This document shows positions 50,466 to 59,779 of a DNA stretch of 64,000 nt, one piece after another. Position 1 is the first letter of the stretch. Each line of letters begins with the position of its first letter. The notes beneath the pieces are model-generated. The model saw nothing but the letters and a program-made list of their open reading frames with translations. It ran no database searches and was not told the DNA's origin. Both the position numbers and the translations under genes were made by a program. Source of the DNA: Stutzerimonas stutzeri. GTDB lineage: Bacteria > Pseudomonadota > Gammaproteobacteria > Pseudomonadales > Pseudomonadaceae. The stretch lies in NCBI RefSeq assembly GCF_009789555.1, contig NZ_CP046902.1, positions 3,240,001 to 3,304,000 of the forward strand, written 5' to 3'.

Positions 50466-52214
50466 ATGCCAATCACAGCTTTTTTTCCGAGTGCCCGCAA
50501 AGGCCTCCTGTTCGCAATCACCTTGACCGCACTGCTGGGTTTTTCGCCGAGCGGCAGCGCCGTCCAGGCCGCTTCCGCTGGTGACATCGCCACGTCGGGA
50601 ATCTCCTATTCGGCGCTGATCAACAAGTTCACCAACACGTACTGGCTGAACGGCTCCTGGCGCGCCTCGGCGGGCGTTTCAGTCGCCGCTAGCGCGCAGA
50701 ATATTGCAGCGTTCCGAGTCGGCACCTCGGTGCGGACCGCCGATGGCCAGATTCGGACCGTGACATCGGTCAAGCCCGCCAGCGGAGCGTTGACCGTCTT
50801 CATGAACGGGCCGGTGTTGGACGGCGCCGTGATCGGCTATCCCAACCGCCTCAGCGTCAGCAATGTCGCCAGCACCATGCCGACCGCACCCGACGAACCC
50901 GATGAGGTCCCGGCCCCCACGCCCCACTACGCCGCGCTGATCAACAAGTTCACCAACGCCTACTGGCTGAATGGGTCCTGGCGCGCCTCGGCGGGTGTTT
51001 CGGTCGCCGCCACCGAGCAGAACGCGGCGGCTTTCGTGGTTGGCGCAACGGTTCGCACCGCCGATGGCCAGGTGCGCACGATCACCTCGGTCAAGCCCGC
51101 CAGCGGTGCGCTGAGCGTGTTCATGGACGGTCCCGTTCTCGATGGCAACCTGGTCGGCTATCCCAACAAGCTGAGCCTGGTCAATGCCGCGACGACCTTG
51201 CCAGACACCCCTTCGGCGCCGATAACAGAGCTGACGCCGCCTGCGACCGAGCCGGTGCAACTGGTTGGCGTTGCGCTGTCGGGCGCCGCGTTCGGGCCTT
51301 CGGTGCTGCCGGGTAAGCACGGCACCAACTACATCTATCCGGCCGAGTCGTATTACAAGAAGTACGCCGAACAAGGCCTGAAGCTGGTTCGCCTTCCTTT
51401 CCTGTGGGAGCGCATACAACCGCAGCTCGATACCGAACTCGACGCCGCACAGCTGGCACTGCTGACCCAGTCGCTCGATCTCGCGCATAAGCACGGGGTC
51501 AAGGTCGTGCTCGACATGCATAACTACTACCGTTACTACAAGCAACCGATCGGCTCCGAGACCGTATCCGTCCAGTCGTTTGCCAACACCTGGAAGCGCA
51601 TCGCACTGGCGATCGGCAACCATCCGGCGCTCAGCGGTTATGGCCTGATGAACGAGCCGAATACCAAGGGGCTTTGGCCGGCCGCCGCCCTGGCCGCCGC
51701 GCAGGAGATCCGCAAGATCGACAGGACGAACTGGATCTACGTTGCCGGCGATCGGTTTTCCAGCGCATGGCACTGGCCGCAATCGAACACGCAGCTGATC
51801 GCCGATCCCTGGATGCGTGACCCTGACAACAAGCTGATCTTCGAGGCCCATATGTACCTCGACCGCGATACCTCGGGCCTGTACATCGACAAGACCGAAA
51901 CCTTTGCGCCCGACCTTGGGATCAATCGCGCCAAGCCTTTTGTGGATTGGCTGCGAGCGAACAACCTGCGCGGCTTCATCGGTGAGATGGGCGTTCCGAA
52001 CTATGCCCCCGACGCAATCGTCGCGATGGACAACCTGCTCGGCTATCTACGTGAGAACTGTGTGCCGCTCACCTACTGGGCTGCCGGCCCATGGTGGGGC
52101 AACTACATTCTCGCGCTGGACGTTTCCGGCGGCGCCGAGCAACCTCAACTGCCGGTGCTGATCAAGCACGCCAATACGCCGAACAACTGCTCGGCAATTG
52201 GCGAGCCGATGTAA
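50466..52214 (+). CDS. Secreted GH5 glycanase (cellulase-like) with duplicated N-terminal module
   Basis: A 582-residue protein. A Sec signal peptide occupies about residues 1-36 (RKGLLFAITLTALLGFSPSG, ending VQAASA). Two ~90-residue copies of an unrecognised module (residues 48-138 and 155-245, offset 107 residues) share ALINKFTN-YWLNGSWRASAG and TSVKPASGAL. They are joined by a Pro-rich linker and followed by a GH5 barrel (about 265-580): LVRLPFLWERIQP, GYGLMNEPN with acid/base Glu397 and RGFIGEMGVP with nucleophile Glu507. It probably cleaves a beta-glucan outside the cell. The start is a clear ATG 13 bases after the CATGGTGAGCCA leader. A terminator follows. Confidence 0.88.
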   Translation: MPITAFFPSARKGLLFAITLTALLGFSPSGSAVQAASAGDIATSGISYSALINKFTNTYWLNGSWRASAGVSVAASAQNIAAFRVGTSVRTADGQIRTVTSVKPASGALTVFMNGPVLDGAVIGYPNRLSVSNVASTMPTAPDEPDEVPAPTPHYAALINKFTNAYWLNGSWRASAGVSVAATEQNAAAFVVGATVRTADGQVRTITSVKPASGALSVFMDGPVLDGNLVGYPNKLSLVNAATTLPDTPSAPITELTPPATEPVQLVGVALSGAAFGPSVLPGKHGTNYIYPAESYYKKYAEQGLKLVRLPFLWERIQPQLDTELDAAQLALLTQSLDLAHKHGVKVVLDMHNYYRYYKQPIGSETVSVQSFANTWKRIALAIGNHPALSGYGLMNEPNTKGLWPAAALAAAQEIRKIDRTNWIYVAGDRFSSAWHWPQSNTQLIADPWMRDPDNKLIFEAHMYLDRDTSGLYIDKTETFAPDLGINRAKPFVDWLRANNLRGFIGEMGVPNYAPDAIVAMDNLLGYLRENCVPLTYWAAGPWWGNYILALDVSGGAEQPQLPVLIKHANTPNNCSAIGEPM

Positions 52215-52234
52215 CCGTCGTAACGCTTCACCCA

Positions 52235-52267
52235 AGCCTGGCCACCTTGCGCCAGGCTTTTTTTTGC
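52235..52267 (+). terminator. Rho-independent terminator of the GH5 gene
   Basis: AGCCTGGC and GCCAGGCT form an 8-bp stem with loop CACCTTGC-like bases, followed by eight T. It begins 21 bases after the stop at 52214. Confidence 0.9.
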
Positions 52268-52421
52268 TCGATTTTCTTCCATGTGCTGCGCTGCTCCGGT
52301 CTCGGCTGGCACCGACGAACGGAACCAATCATGGGTCAGCGAGACGAATCTGTGTGCCTGTCTTCAAGGTAATTGGAAAGGTCGACACGACGTCGAGCCG
52401 AACGCTCCGAGGATCGGAAAA

Positions 52422-53510
52422 ATGATGGAAGGGATCTTGCTGGCAGCAACTGGCTTGCTCGTCGTCTTGACTGTGTTGCCACTCTGGAAGAATCCGGCCT
52501 GGTGGGTGCGTGGGCTGGATTTTCCTCGCTTGCAGCTATGCGCGTTCGCCCTGGCACTGTTGTTGGCGCAGGCGTTGCTACTGTCTTACTCCGAACCGCT
52601 GCAGATCCTGATTTCCCTGATCGCGGTCGGCTGCCTCGCCTATCAGGCCTGGTGGATCATCCCCTATACCCGCCTGTGGCGGCCCGAAGTGAAGTCCGCC
52701 GATACCAGCCGCGACCGCCCTCGTATTCGCGTCATGGCGGCCAATGTGCTGACACCGAACCGCAGGGCCGACGCGCTCAAGGCCCTCGTCCGCGAGCATC
52801 GGCCCGATGTGCTGGTGACACTGGAAACCGATGCCTGGTGGGAGGCGCAACTGGAGGAGCTGACGGCGCACTACCCGCACTGCATCCGGTGTCCGCTGGA
52901 TAATCTCTACGGCATGCACGTCTGGTCCCGATTGCCGCTGGAAAACGCCGAAACCTGTTTTCTCGTCGAAGAGGATGTGCCTTCGATGCACGCACGGGTC
53001 CGGCTGAGCGAGCGAGTGGCGATCCGCATGCATTTCCTGCATCCGGCGCCGCCGAGTCCGACCGAGAACGACGAATCCACCGAGCGCGATATCGAGCTGC
53101 TGCTGGTGGCCAAAAGCGTTCAGGACGACGAGCCCGACACGCCGATCATCGTGACCGGCGACCTCAATGACGTGGCCTGGTCGGCCAACACTCGCCTGTT
53201 CCGCAAGATCAGCGGGTTGCTCGATCCTCGGGTCGGTCGATGCATGGTCAACAGTTTCCATGCCCGGCACTGGTTTCTACGCTGGCCGCTTGACCACCTG
53301 TTTCACAGTCACCATTTCCAACTGGTGAGCATCCAGCGATTGCCGCAGTTCGGCTCTGATCATTTTCCCGTGTTGGTCGAACTACAATACGACCCTGACG
53401 GCGAGCAGCAGAGCCTGCCAGGCGACACCTCCGACGAGCGCGAAGCACAGGACAAGATTGACCAGAAGGATGTCAGCGAGTCAGACGTACCAGAGCCGGA
53501 AAAGCACTGA
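52422..53510 (+). CDS. Membrane-anchored endonuclease/exonuclease/phosphatase family protein
   Basis: A 362-residue protein. Two to three transmembrane segments at residues 1-80 (ILLAATGLLVVLTVLPLW and LLAQALLLSYSEPLQILISL) precede an EEP domain of about 230 residues. Motifs are IRVMAANVLTPNRRA (Asn), VLVTLETDAWWEAQ (catalytic Glu region), IIVTGDLNDVAWS (Asp/Asn) and FGSDHFPVLVEL (SDH, His). The acidic C-terminus of about 35 residues is low in complexity. Such proteins hydrolyse phosphodiesters or phospholipids; the real substrate is unknown. Two ATGs (52422, 52425) overlap; the first is used here. Confidence 0.85.
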   Translation: MMEGILLAATGLLVVLTVLPLWKNPAWWVRGLDFPRLQLCAFALALLLAQALLLSYSEPLQILISLIAVGCLAYQAWWIIPYTRLWRPEVKSADTSRDRPRIRVMAANVLTPNRRADALKALVREHRPDVLVTLETDAWWEAQLEELTAHYPHCIRCPLDNLYGMHVWSRLPLENAETCFLVEEDVPSMHARVRLSERVAIRMHFLHPAPPSPTENDESTERDIELLLVAKSVQDDEPDTPIIVTGDLNDVAWSANTRLFRKISGLLDPRVGRCMVNSFHARHWFLRWPLDHLFHSHHFQLVSIQRLPQFGSDHFPVLVELQYDPDGEQQSLPGDTSDEREAQDKIDQKDVSESDVPEPEKH

Positions 53511-53607
53511 GCCCGGGTGATCGGGATGACCCGAGCGGCGGGCGCGGCCGCGTCGAGGGTGCTGCCAGGCTTCGTACCGCAGCAAGGCACGGCGCAGCCC
53601 GATCGCG

Positions 53608-54066
53608 TCAGACCTCGTTCACCCGGTTGAACTGCACCGCCAGGCGCATCGTCTCGTGCGATTCGAGCGCCAGCAGGTCACTGGCCAGTTCGCGCGCACC
53701 GTCTATCTCGGCCCGTCGAGCCAGGGAGCGGTACAGGTCCATCACCTGATTGTGAATGGTGAACAGTTCACGGGAGATCTCCTCGACGCTCATGGTGGCG
53801 TACGGCATCGCGCACGGCTGGCTGCGAATCACCGGGTTGCGTGCCACGTAGTCGTAGACCCAGGTATGCAGGGCTTTCGGGTCGGCATGGCGCTCCACCC
53901 GTTCTATGGTGCTGGTCAGCGCCTTTTCGTGATCGGCAAGGTATGCCAGCAACCACTGCGCACGCTGTTCTTCGTGCCGCAGCGCACTGCGCCGCAGGCA
54001 TCTGGACAGTTCTCGGTGAGTGTCGCGGGTCCAGTCGATGAGGTCTTCGAATCGCTCGATCTTCAT
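53608..54066 (-). CDS. All-helical protein of unknown function
   Basis: A 152-residue protein starting MKIERFEDLIDWTRDTHREL. It is predicted all-helical with repeated H-x3-E and E-x2-H pairs (RHEEQRAQW, LADHEKALTSTIERVERHAD, DLLALESHETMRLA), a spacing like ferritin-like four-helix bundles that bind metal. I could not assign it to a family. The ATG at 54066 is preferred over the frame extending to 54270, whose extra residues look like a translated upstream region. Transcribed leftward, divergent from putA. Confidence 0.6.
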   Translation of the reverse strand: MKIERFEDLIDWTRDTHRELSRCLRRSALRHEEQRAQWLLAYLADHEKALTSTIERVERHADPKALHTWVYDYVARNPVIRSQPCAMPYATMSVEEISRELFTIHNQVMDLYRSLARRAEIDGARELASDLLALESHETMRLAVQFNRVNEV

Positions 54067-54386
54067 GTTCTTCGCCTCCACGCCTTCAATCGGAACGGAG
54101 CCCCGTGCGGGCGAATCCACGTCGGCACCGGCCTTGCGCTCCTGCAAACCCCCGACCCTGTCCTCAGGCCTTGGTTGAAGAGTAGCCATCACTGGCTGAA
54201 ACAGCCCGGCAACGAGGGGTACGACCTGTATCGGGGTTTTGCTGATCATCGCTGGGGCCGACTCCGGCACCCTGAAGGTCTACGCTGATGTCAGACAGGC
54301 TCGATATCCCGATCCGCTCTGGCTCCGGGGCGCAACGACTGTATCGAAACGACTGACGCCCTATCGCTTCACGGAGGGTAATCGAC
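54067..54386. promoter_or_regulatory. 320-bp divergent region with a possible PutA operator
   Basis: No gene is supported here. AACGACTG occurs twice (54334-54341 and 54348-54355), 14 bases apart, just before the putA start. PutA from its N-terminal ribbon-helix-helix binds repeats in its own promoter, so these are candidate operators. A GGAGGG Shine-Dalgarno precedes the ATG at 54387. Confidence 0.4.
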
Positions 54387-57300
54387 ATGATGACCACCAC
54401 GCTCGGTATCAGGCTTGACCAGGCAGCCCGCGATCGACTCGAGGCGGCGGCCCGCCAGATCGACCGCACGCCGCAATGGGTGGTCAGACAGGCGTTGCTG
54501 CATTATCTCGACCAGCTGGAAAGCGGCGCGGCCGTGGGCATTGGCGAGGCCGCGGATGACAGGGCCGATCACGTCAGCATCGATATCACGCCCGAGCCGC
54601 AGCCATTTCTGGAGTTTGCCGAGAGCGTACTGCCGCAGTCGGTCCTGCGCGCCGCGATCACCGCCGCCTACCGCCGCCCCGAACCGGAGGCCGTGCCGGT
54701 AGTGCTGGAACAGGCGCGGCTGCCGCCGGACAAGGCCGAGGCCACGCACCGACTGGCCCTGCGCCTTGCCGAGAAGCTGCGCAACCAGAAAAGCGCGGGG
54801 GGGCGGCAAGGCTTGGTCCAGGGGTTGTTGCAGGAGTTTTCCCTGTCGTCACAGGAAGGCGTGGCACTGATGTGCCTGGCCGAAGCCCTGCTCAGGGTAC
54901 CGGATACCGGCACTCGCGATGCGCTGATCCGCGACAAGATCAGTACCGGCAACTGGCAACAGCACCTGGGCAACAGCCAATCGGTGTTCGTCAACGCGGC
55001 GACCTGGGGCCTGATGCTCACGGGTCGGCTGGTGGCCACGCATAACGAATCGAATCTCTCCTCCTCGCTCAACCGCCTGATCGGCAAGGGCGGCGAGCCA
55101 CTGGTTCGCAAAGGCGTGGACATGGCCATGCGACTGATGGGCGAGCAGTTCGTCACCGGGGAAACCATCCATGAAGCGTTAGCCAATGCGCAGGCCATGG
55201 AAGCCAAGGGCTTTCGTTATTCCTACGACATGCTCGGCGAGGCGGCCCTGACCGCCAGCGATGCACGCCGCTACCTGGCGTCGTACGAGCAGGCGATCCA
55301 CGCCATTGGCATGGCTTCGCGCGGTCGTGGCATCTACGAGGGACCGGGCATCTCGATCAAGCTGTCTGCGCTGCATCCACGCTACAGCCGTGCACAATAC
55401 GAACGGGTGATGGACGAGTTGTACCCCACCTTACTGTCGCTGACCCAACTGGCACGACGCTACGACATCGGCATCAATATCGATGCCGAAGAGGCCGACC
55501 GCCTCGAGCTGTCGCTGGACCTGCTCGAACGCCTCTGCCTCGAACCCTCGCTGGACGAATGGAACGGTATCGGGTTCGTTATCCAGGCTTATCAGAAACG
55601 TTGCCCCTACGTGGTGGATTACCTGATCGACCTGGCCAAACGCAGCCGTCACCGGCTGATGATCCGCCTGGTCAAGGGCGCCTACTGGGACAGCGAAATC
55701 AAGCTGGCGCAGGTCAACGGCCTGGAGGGTTACCCGGTCTATACCCGCAAGGCGTATACCGACGTATCGTTCATTGCCTGTGCCCGCAAGCTGCTCGCGG
55801 CGCCGGAGGCGATCTACCCGCAATTCGCCACTCACAACGCCCACACACTGGCCGCCGTATATCACCTCGCTGGCCAGAACTATTACCCCGGCCAGTATGA
55901 ATTCCAGTGCCTGCATGGCATGGGCGAGCCACTTTACGAGCAGGTCGTCGGTAAGGGCGACGAGCGCCTCAACCGCCCCTGCCGGATCTATGCGCCGGTG
56001 GGCAGTCACGAAACACTGCTGGCCTACCTGGTACGGCGTCTGCTGGAAAATGGCGCCAACACGTCCTTCGTCAACCGCATCGCCGACAGGTCCCTTTCGC
56101 TCGATGAGCTGGTGGCCGATCCGGTGGTGACCGTCGAGCGGATGCTCGCCGAGCCAGGCACGCTTGGGCTGCCTCATCCGAAGATTCCGCTGCCCCGGCA
56201 GCTTTACGGCGACACCCGTCCGAACGCGTGCGGGCTCGACCTTTCCAACGAGCAGCGCCTGGCCTCGCTCTCGTCCGCCTTGCTGGCCGGCACACATCAG
56301 CGTCTTAGCGCATCGCCGCTGCTCGGTTGCGCGGCGGTTTCGACGATGCCGTTCGAGCCGTTGCTCAACCCGGCCGACCATCGGGACCGGGTCGGTCAGG
56401 TGCAGCACGCCAGCGACGAGGATGTCGACAATGCCTTGCGTTGCGCGCAGGACAACGCCCCCGCCTGGCAAGCCACCGCACCGGAAGTACGCGCGGCGGC
56501 GCTGCTCCGGGCCGCCGAGCTGATGGAGCAGCGGATGCCGCAGTTGATGGGTGTGTTGATCCGTGAAGCGGGCAAATCGTACGTCAACGCCATCGCCGAG
56601 GTCCGCGAAGCGGTGGATTTCCTGCGCTTCTATGGTGCTCAGGTGCGCGATAACTTCGATAACGACACCCATCGTCCGGTCGGCCCGGTGGTGTGCATCA
56701 GTCCCTGGAATTTCCCCTTGGCGATTTTCACCGGCCAGATCTGCGCCGCGCTGGGCGCCGGCAATACAGTGCTGGCCAAGCCGGCTGAACAGACCCCACT
56801 GATTGCCGCCCTGGGCGTGCAGATCCTGCACGAAGCGGGTATTCCCCGAGGCGTTCTGCAACTGCTTCCCGGACGCGGCGAAACCGTCGGCGCCCGGCTG
56901 GTCAGCGACGAACGCGTTCGCGGCGTGATGTTCACCGGCTCCACCGCGGTCGCCGCAATCCTCCAGCGCAGCATCGCCGGGCGGTTGGACAGCCGTGGCC
57001 GGAGCATCCCGCTGATTGCCGAAACCGGTGGGCAGAACGCGATGATCGTCGATTCCTCGGCACTGACCGAACAGGTGGTCATGGACGTGATGAACTCTGC
57101 GTTCGACAGCGCCGGCCAGCGCTGCTCGGCGTTGCGCGTGCTCTGCGTACAGCAGGACGTTGCCGAACGGGTCATCGAGATGCTCAAGGGGGCGATGGCC
57201 GAGGCCCACATGGGCAATCCGCAGCGGCTGGCGGTGGACGTCGGGCCGGTTATCGACGCCGAGGCCCGAGACGCTATTGAACGACACCTGCAGGCCATGC

Positions 57301-58334
57301 GCGACAGGGGCCGCCGGGTGCACCAGATGGCCCGCGTCGATGAGCACGAATGTGCCCACGGCACCTACGTGATGCCCACGCTGATCGAACTGGCGCAGCT
57401 CGAGGAGTTGCAACAGGAAATCTTCGGCCCGGTGTTGCACGTGCTGCGCTATCGTCGCGCCGACCTGGACGCCCTGCTGGATCGGATCAACGCCGCTGGC
57501 TACGGCTTGACGCTGGGCGTGCATACCCGCATCGACGAAACCATCAGCCTGGTCATCGACCGTGCAAAGGTGGGCAATCTCTACGTCAATCGCAACATCG
57601 TCGGCGCGGTGGTCGGGGTACAACCGTTCGGAGGCGAAGGACTTTCCGGTACCGGCCCCAAGGCTGGCGGCCCGCTATACCTGTACCGTTTGCTATCGGA
57701 GCGGCCATACGATGCACTGCTGCGCGCGCTGGATTTCGGTGGCTCGCAAACCGTGCCGGAGGTGCGCCAGTCCGCCGAACAGGCCAACGCGGCGAGCGCC
57801 TTCAGGCAGTGGGCGCATGAGAACGGCCGGAGCGAGCTGGCGACCCTTTGCGAGCGTTATGCCGAGCAGTCGCAGAGCGGCACAACACGGCTGCTCAACG
57901 GCCCCACCGGCGAGCGCAACAGTTACAGCCTGCTTGCGCGCGATGCCGTGCTGTGCCTGGCGGAGACCGAACAGGATCTGCTGATCCAGCTCGCTGCGGT
58001 GCTGGCCGTGGGCAGCGAAGCCGTGGTGCCGGACGCATCGCCCGGCAATCCATTGATCGCCCAGCTTCCCCAGGCGGTGCAGGCCCGCATTTCGCGCGTC
58101 ACGGACTGGACCGGCGACCAGGTGCACTTCGATGCGGTGTTGCACCATGGCGATCCCGACCGACTGCGTGAGGTCAGCCTGCGCCTGTCGCAACGCAGCG
58201 GCCCCATCGTTGCCGTACAAGGGCTGGCACGAGGCGAAACCGACATTCCCCTGGAGCGGCTGTTGATTGAACGCGCACTGAGCATCAACACAGCCGCGGC
58301 AGGCGGCAACGCGAGCCTGATGACCATCGGATGA
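54387..58334 (+). CDS. putA: Trifunctional proline utilisation protein PutA
   Basis: A 1315-residue protein of the trifunctional class. Residues 1-47 form a ribbon-helix-helix DNA-binding domain (LGIRLDQAARDRLEAAARQ). The proline dehydrogenase barrel (about 180-570) has RLMIRLVKGAYWDSEIKLAQ and RRLLENGANTSF with the conserved FAD/substrate Arg pair. The P5C dehydrogenase (about 650-1110) has FPLAIFTGQICAALGAGN, ETGGQNAMIVDSSA and catalytic Cys913 in GQRCSALRV. The C-terminal ~200 residues form the usual cap domain. It oxidises proline to glutamate at the membrane and represses its own gene when proline is absent. putP is not in the window. Confidence 0.97.
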   Translation: MMTTTLGIRLDQAARDRLEAAARQIDRTPQWVVRQALLHYLDQLESGAAVGIGEAADDRADHVSIDITPEPQPFLEFAESVLPQSVLRAAITAAYRRPEPEAVPVVLEQARLPPDKAEATHRLALRLAEKLRNQKSAGGRQGLVQGLLQEFSLSSQEGVALMCLAEALLRVPDTGTRDALIRDKISTGNWQQHLGNSQSVFVNAATWGLMLTGRLVATHNESNLSSSLNRLIGKGGEPLVRKGVDMAMRLMGEQFVTGETIHEALANAQAMEAKGFRYSYDMLGEAALTASDARRYLASYEQAIHAIGMASRGRGIYEGPGISIKLSALHPRYSRAQYERVMDELYPTLLSLTQLARRYDIGINIDAEEADRLELSLDLLERLCLEPSLDEWNGIGFVIQAYQKRCPYVVDYLIDLAKRSRHRLMIRLVKGAYWDSEIKLAQVNGLEGYPVYTRKAYTDVSFIACARKLLAAPEAIYPQFATHNAHTLAAVYHLAGQNYYPGQYEFQCLHGMGEPLYEQVVGKGDERLNRPCRIYAPVGSHETLLAYLVRRLLENGANTSFVNRIADRSLSLDELVADPVVTVERMLAEPGTLGLPHPKIPLPRQLYGDTRPNACGLDLSNEQRLASLSSALLAGTHQRLSASPLLGCAAVSTMPFEPLLNPADHRDRVGQVQHASDEDVDNALRCAQDNAPAWQATAPEVRAAALLRAAELMEQRMPQLMGVLIREAGKSYVNAIAEVREAVDFLRFYGAQVRDNFDNDTHRPVGPVVCISPWNFPLAIFTGQICAALGAGNTVLAKPAEQTPLIAALGVQILHEAGIPRGVLQLLPGRGETVGARLVSDERVRGVMFTGSTAVAAILQRSIAGRLDSRGRSIPLIAETGGQNAMIVDSSALTEQVVMDVMNSAFDSAGQRCSALRVLCVQQDVAERVIEMLKGAMAEAHMGNPQRLAVDVGPVIDAEARDAIERHLQAMRDRGRRVHQMARVDEHECAHGTYVMPTLIELAQLEELQQEIFGPVLHVLRYRRADLDALLDRINAAGYGLTLGVHTRIDETISLVIDRAKVGNLYVNRNIVGAVVGVQPFGGEGLSGTGPKAGGPLYLYRLLSERPYDALLRALDFGGSQTVPEVRQSAEQANAASAFRQWAHENGRSELATLCERYAEQSQSGTTRLLNGPTGERNSYSLLARDAVLCLAETEQDLLIQLAAVLAVGSEAVVPDASPGNPLIAQLPQAVQARISRVTDWTGDQVHFDAVLHHGDPDRLREVSLRLSQRSGPIVAVQGLARGETDIPLERLLIERALSINTAAAGGNASLMTIG

Positions 58335-58429
58335 CCGACGGCCGACCGCACGCGCGCACGTTCAGCCCGCGTTCGGCTAGCCGGGCCCAATCGCTTCGGC
58401 GCGACCCGCGGTTCGCAGGTTTCGGCTCG

Positions 58430-58906
58430 CTAGTAGACCGCCACCACCTCGTAACGCTGCCGACGGTCACCCACCTGGACGTCTACCTCCTCGCCGGCAC
58501 TGCGGCCAAGCAGCGCTTGCCCCAAGGGAGAGCGCGGCGATATCACCAGCACCTGCGCGCCCTCGACGAGCAGCTGCAATCCTGCCGCATCGGGCCCCAG
58601 AAAAACCCAGCGGCGCTCGCCGGCCGTTTCCAGAACGACCAGAGCCCCGAGCTTGATGGATTCAGGGTCCGGGGTGCGCACTGGAAAGTTGCGGTAGCTG
58701 GACAGGGCCTGCTCGATCTCATGCAGCCGGCGCCGCTGGCCGTCGGCCAGGTAGGCGGCCTCCAGCCCCCGGGTATCGTATTTGTTCTCCGCCTTGCTCT
58801 CGGCATGCGTCGCGGCCTCATGGGATGCCTTCAACGCATCCCTGGCGATCAGCAGATCGGCTTGCAGCCTGTCGATGATCGATGTGTGAACGAGGGTCTT
58901 GTTCAT
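58430..58906 (-). CDS. GreA/GreB-type transcript cleavage factor domain protein
   Basis: A 158-residue protein with an N-terminal antiparallel coiled-coil region (residues 5-70) and a C-terminal FKBP-like domain (PESIKLGALVVLETAGERRW then SPRSPLGQALLGRSAGEEVDV, the GreA/GreB/Rnk signature). Its coil is shorter than in GreA and GreB, so it is a Gre paralogue that likely binds the RNA polymerase secondary channel. The start at 58906 is chosen; the longer frame to 59080 lacks similarity. Leftward, between putA and HU. Confidence 0.72.
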   Translation of the reverse strand: MNKTLVHTSIIDRLQADLLIARDALKASHEAATHAESKAENKYDTRGLEAAYLADGQRRRLHEIEQALSSYRNFPVRTPDPESIKLGALVVLETAGERRWVFLGPDAAGLQLLVEGAQVLVISPRSPLGQALLGRSAGEEVDVQVGDRRQRYEVVAVY

Positions 58907-59216
58907 GTGGACTCGGAAAAAGGCGTATTCGGTGCCTAGCATGGCATCGGTGGGCTCGCGGAGCACCCGGTTCAGCGCTCCGCCCACCACGCGCCCCGAA
59001 GGCAGGCGTCGCGTCGTCGCCCGTGCTGCCGGTGGTCGGGCGGCCAATGAACCGATGCCGAAGCGCGACTGTCCAGACAAAAGCGTCCGGATCAGCTGAA
59101 ACGAGCGATTTTGTCGGCCCGCGACAGCGTTTTTTTACAAAAGTGGAAATTTGCCGCAGGCGATAGAGCGAGACGCTGCTTATACTGACCACCCAACCCA
59201 ATCTGGAGCCACATCC
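58907..59216. promoter_or_regulatory. 310-bp region with HU promoter -10
   Basis: It separates the Gre-like gene from HU. TATACT (59181-59186) 31 bases before the HU start is a perfect -10 hexamer; no matching -35 is clear (GGCGAT region at 17 bp). Short GTTTTTTTACAAAAGTGG upstream is AT-rich. No other gene was recognised. Confidence 0.5.
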
Positions 59217-59489
59217 GTGAATAAAGCCGAGTTGATTGAAGCTATCGCAGCCTCCGCCGACGTCCCGAAGAGCACTGCCACCCGTGTGCTGGATGCCTTT
59301 ACCGAAAGCGTGACCAACACCCTGCAGAACGGCGACAGCGTAACGCTGGTAGGCTTTGGCACCTTTGCCGTCAAAGAGCGTGCCGCTCGTGACGGCCGCA
59401 ATCCCCAGACCGGCGCGACGATCAAGATCTCCGCAGCCAAGCTGCCGGGCTTCAAGCCGGGCAAATCGCTGAAAGATGCGGTGAACTAA
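59217..59489 (+). CDS. HU-family DNA-binding protein
   Basis: A 90-residue HU: NKAELIEAIAASADVPKSTA (residues 2-21), GDSVTLVGFGTFAVKERAAR and GRNPQTGATIKI with the arm proline. The start codon is GTG (59217) with TGGAGCC Shine-Dalgarno; ATG at 59151 is in the same frame but lies in the promoter region. It bends and compacts DNA as a homo- or heterodimer. The gene stands alone with its own promoter, and the 290 bp beyond its end show no gene. Confidence 0.95.
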   Translation: MNKAELIEAIAASADVPKSTATRVLDAFTESVTNTLQNGDSVTLVGFGTFAVKERAARDGRNPQTGATIKISAAKLPGFKPGKSLKDAVN

Positions 59490-59779
59490 GCATCTATTCA
59501 ATTACCGGGCTGCTGACGTCCCCAGCGGACGCAGCGCCTGCTCGGAACGCCATTCAAGCCACGGCGTCTTGCCGACCCTCCGCTACTTCCGGCGTACCCG
59601 CCCTGTCCAGTCCGCCTCGTCGACACTGATCGATTACCGCCGCCGTACCGACCGTCTGAAGCTGGCCCCGCGTCGCTTGCAGCGGATCGTCCAAGCCAGG
59701 CAGCGTCATCCCGAGCAGGATGAACGCCACCGTGCAACCTGGCAGGCCATCGTTGCGCCGATGCCGATCCGGCGTATGC

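Noticed and set aside
55431..57623. A 730-codon minus-strand frame opposite putA
   Set aside because: It is the antisense shadow of a GC-rich gene; PutA motifs are intact on the plus strand.
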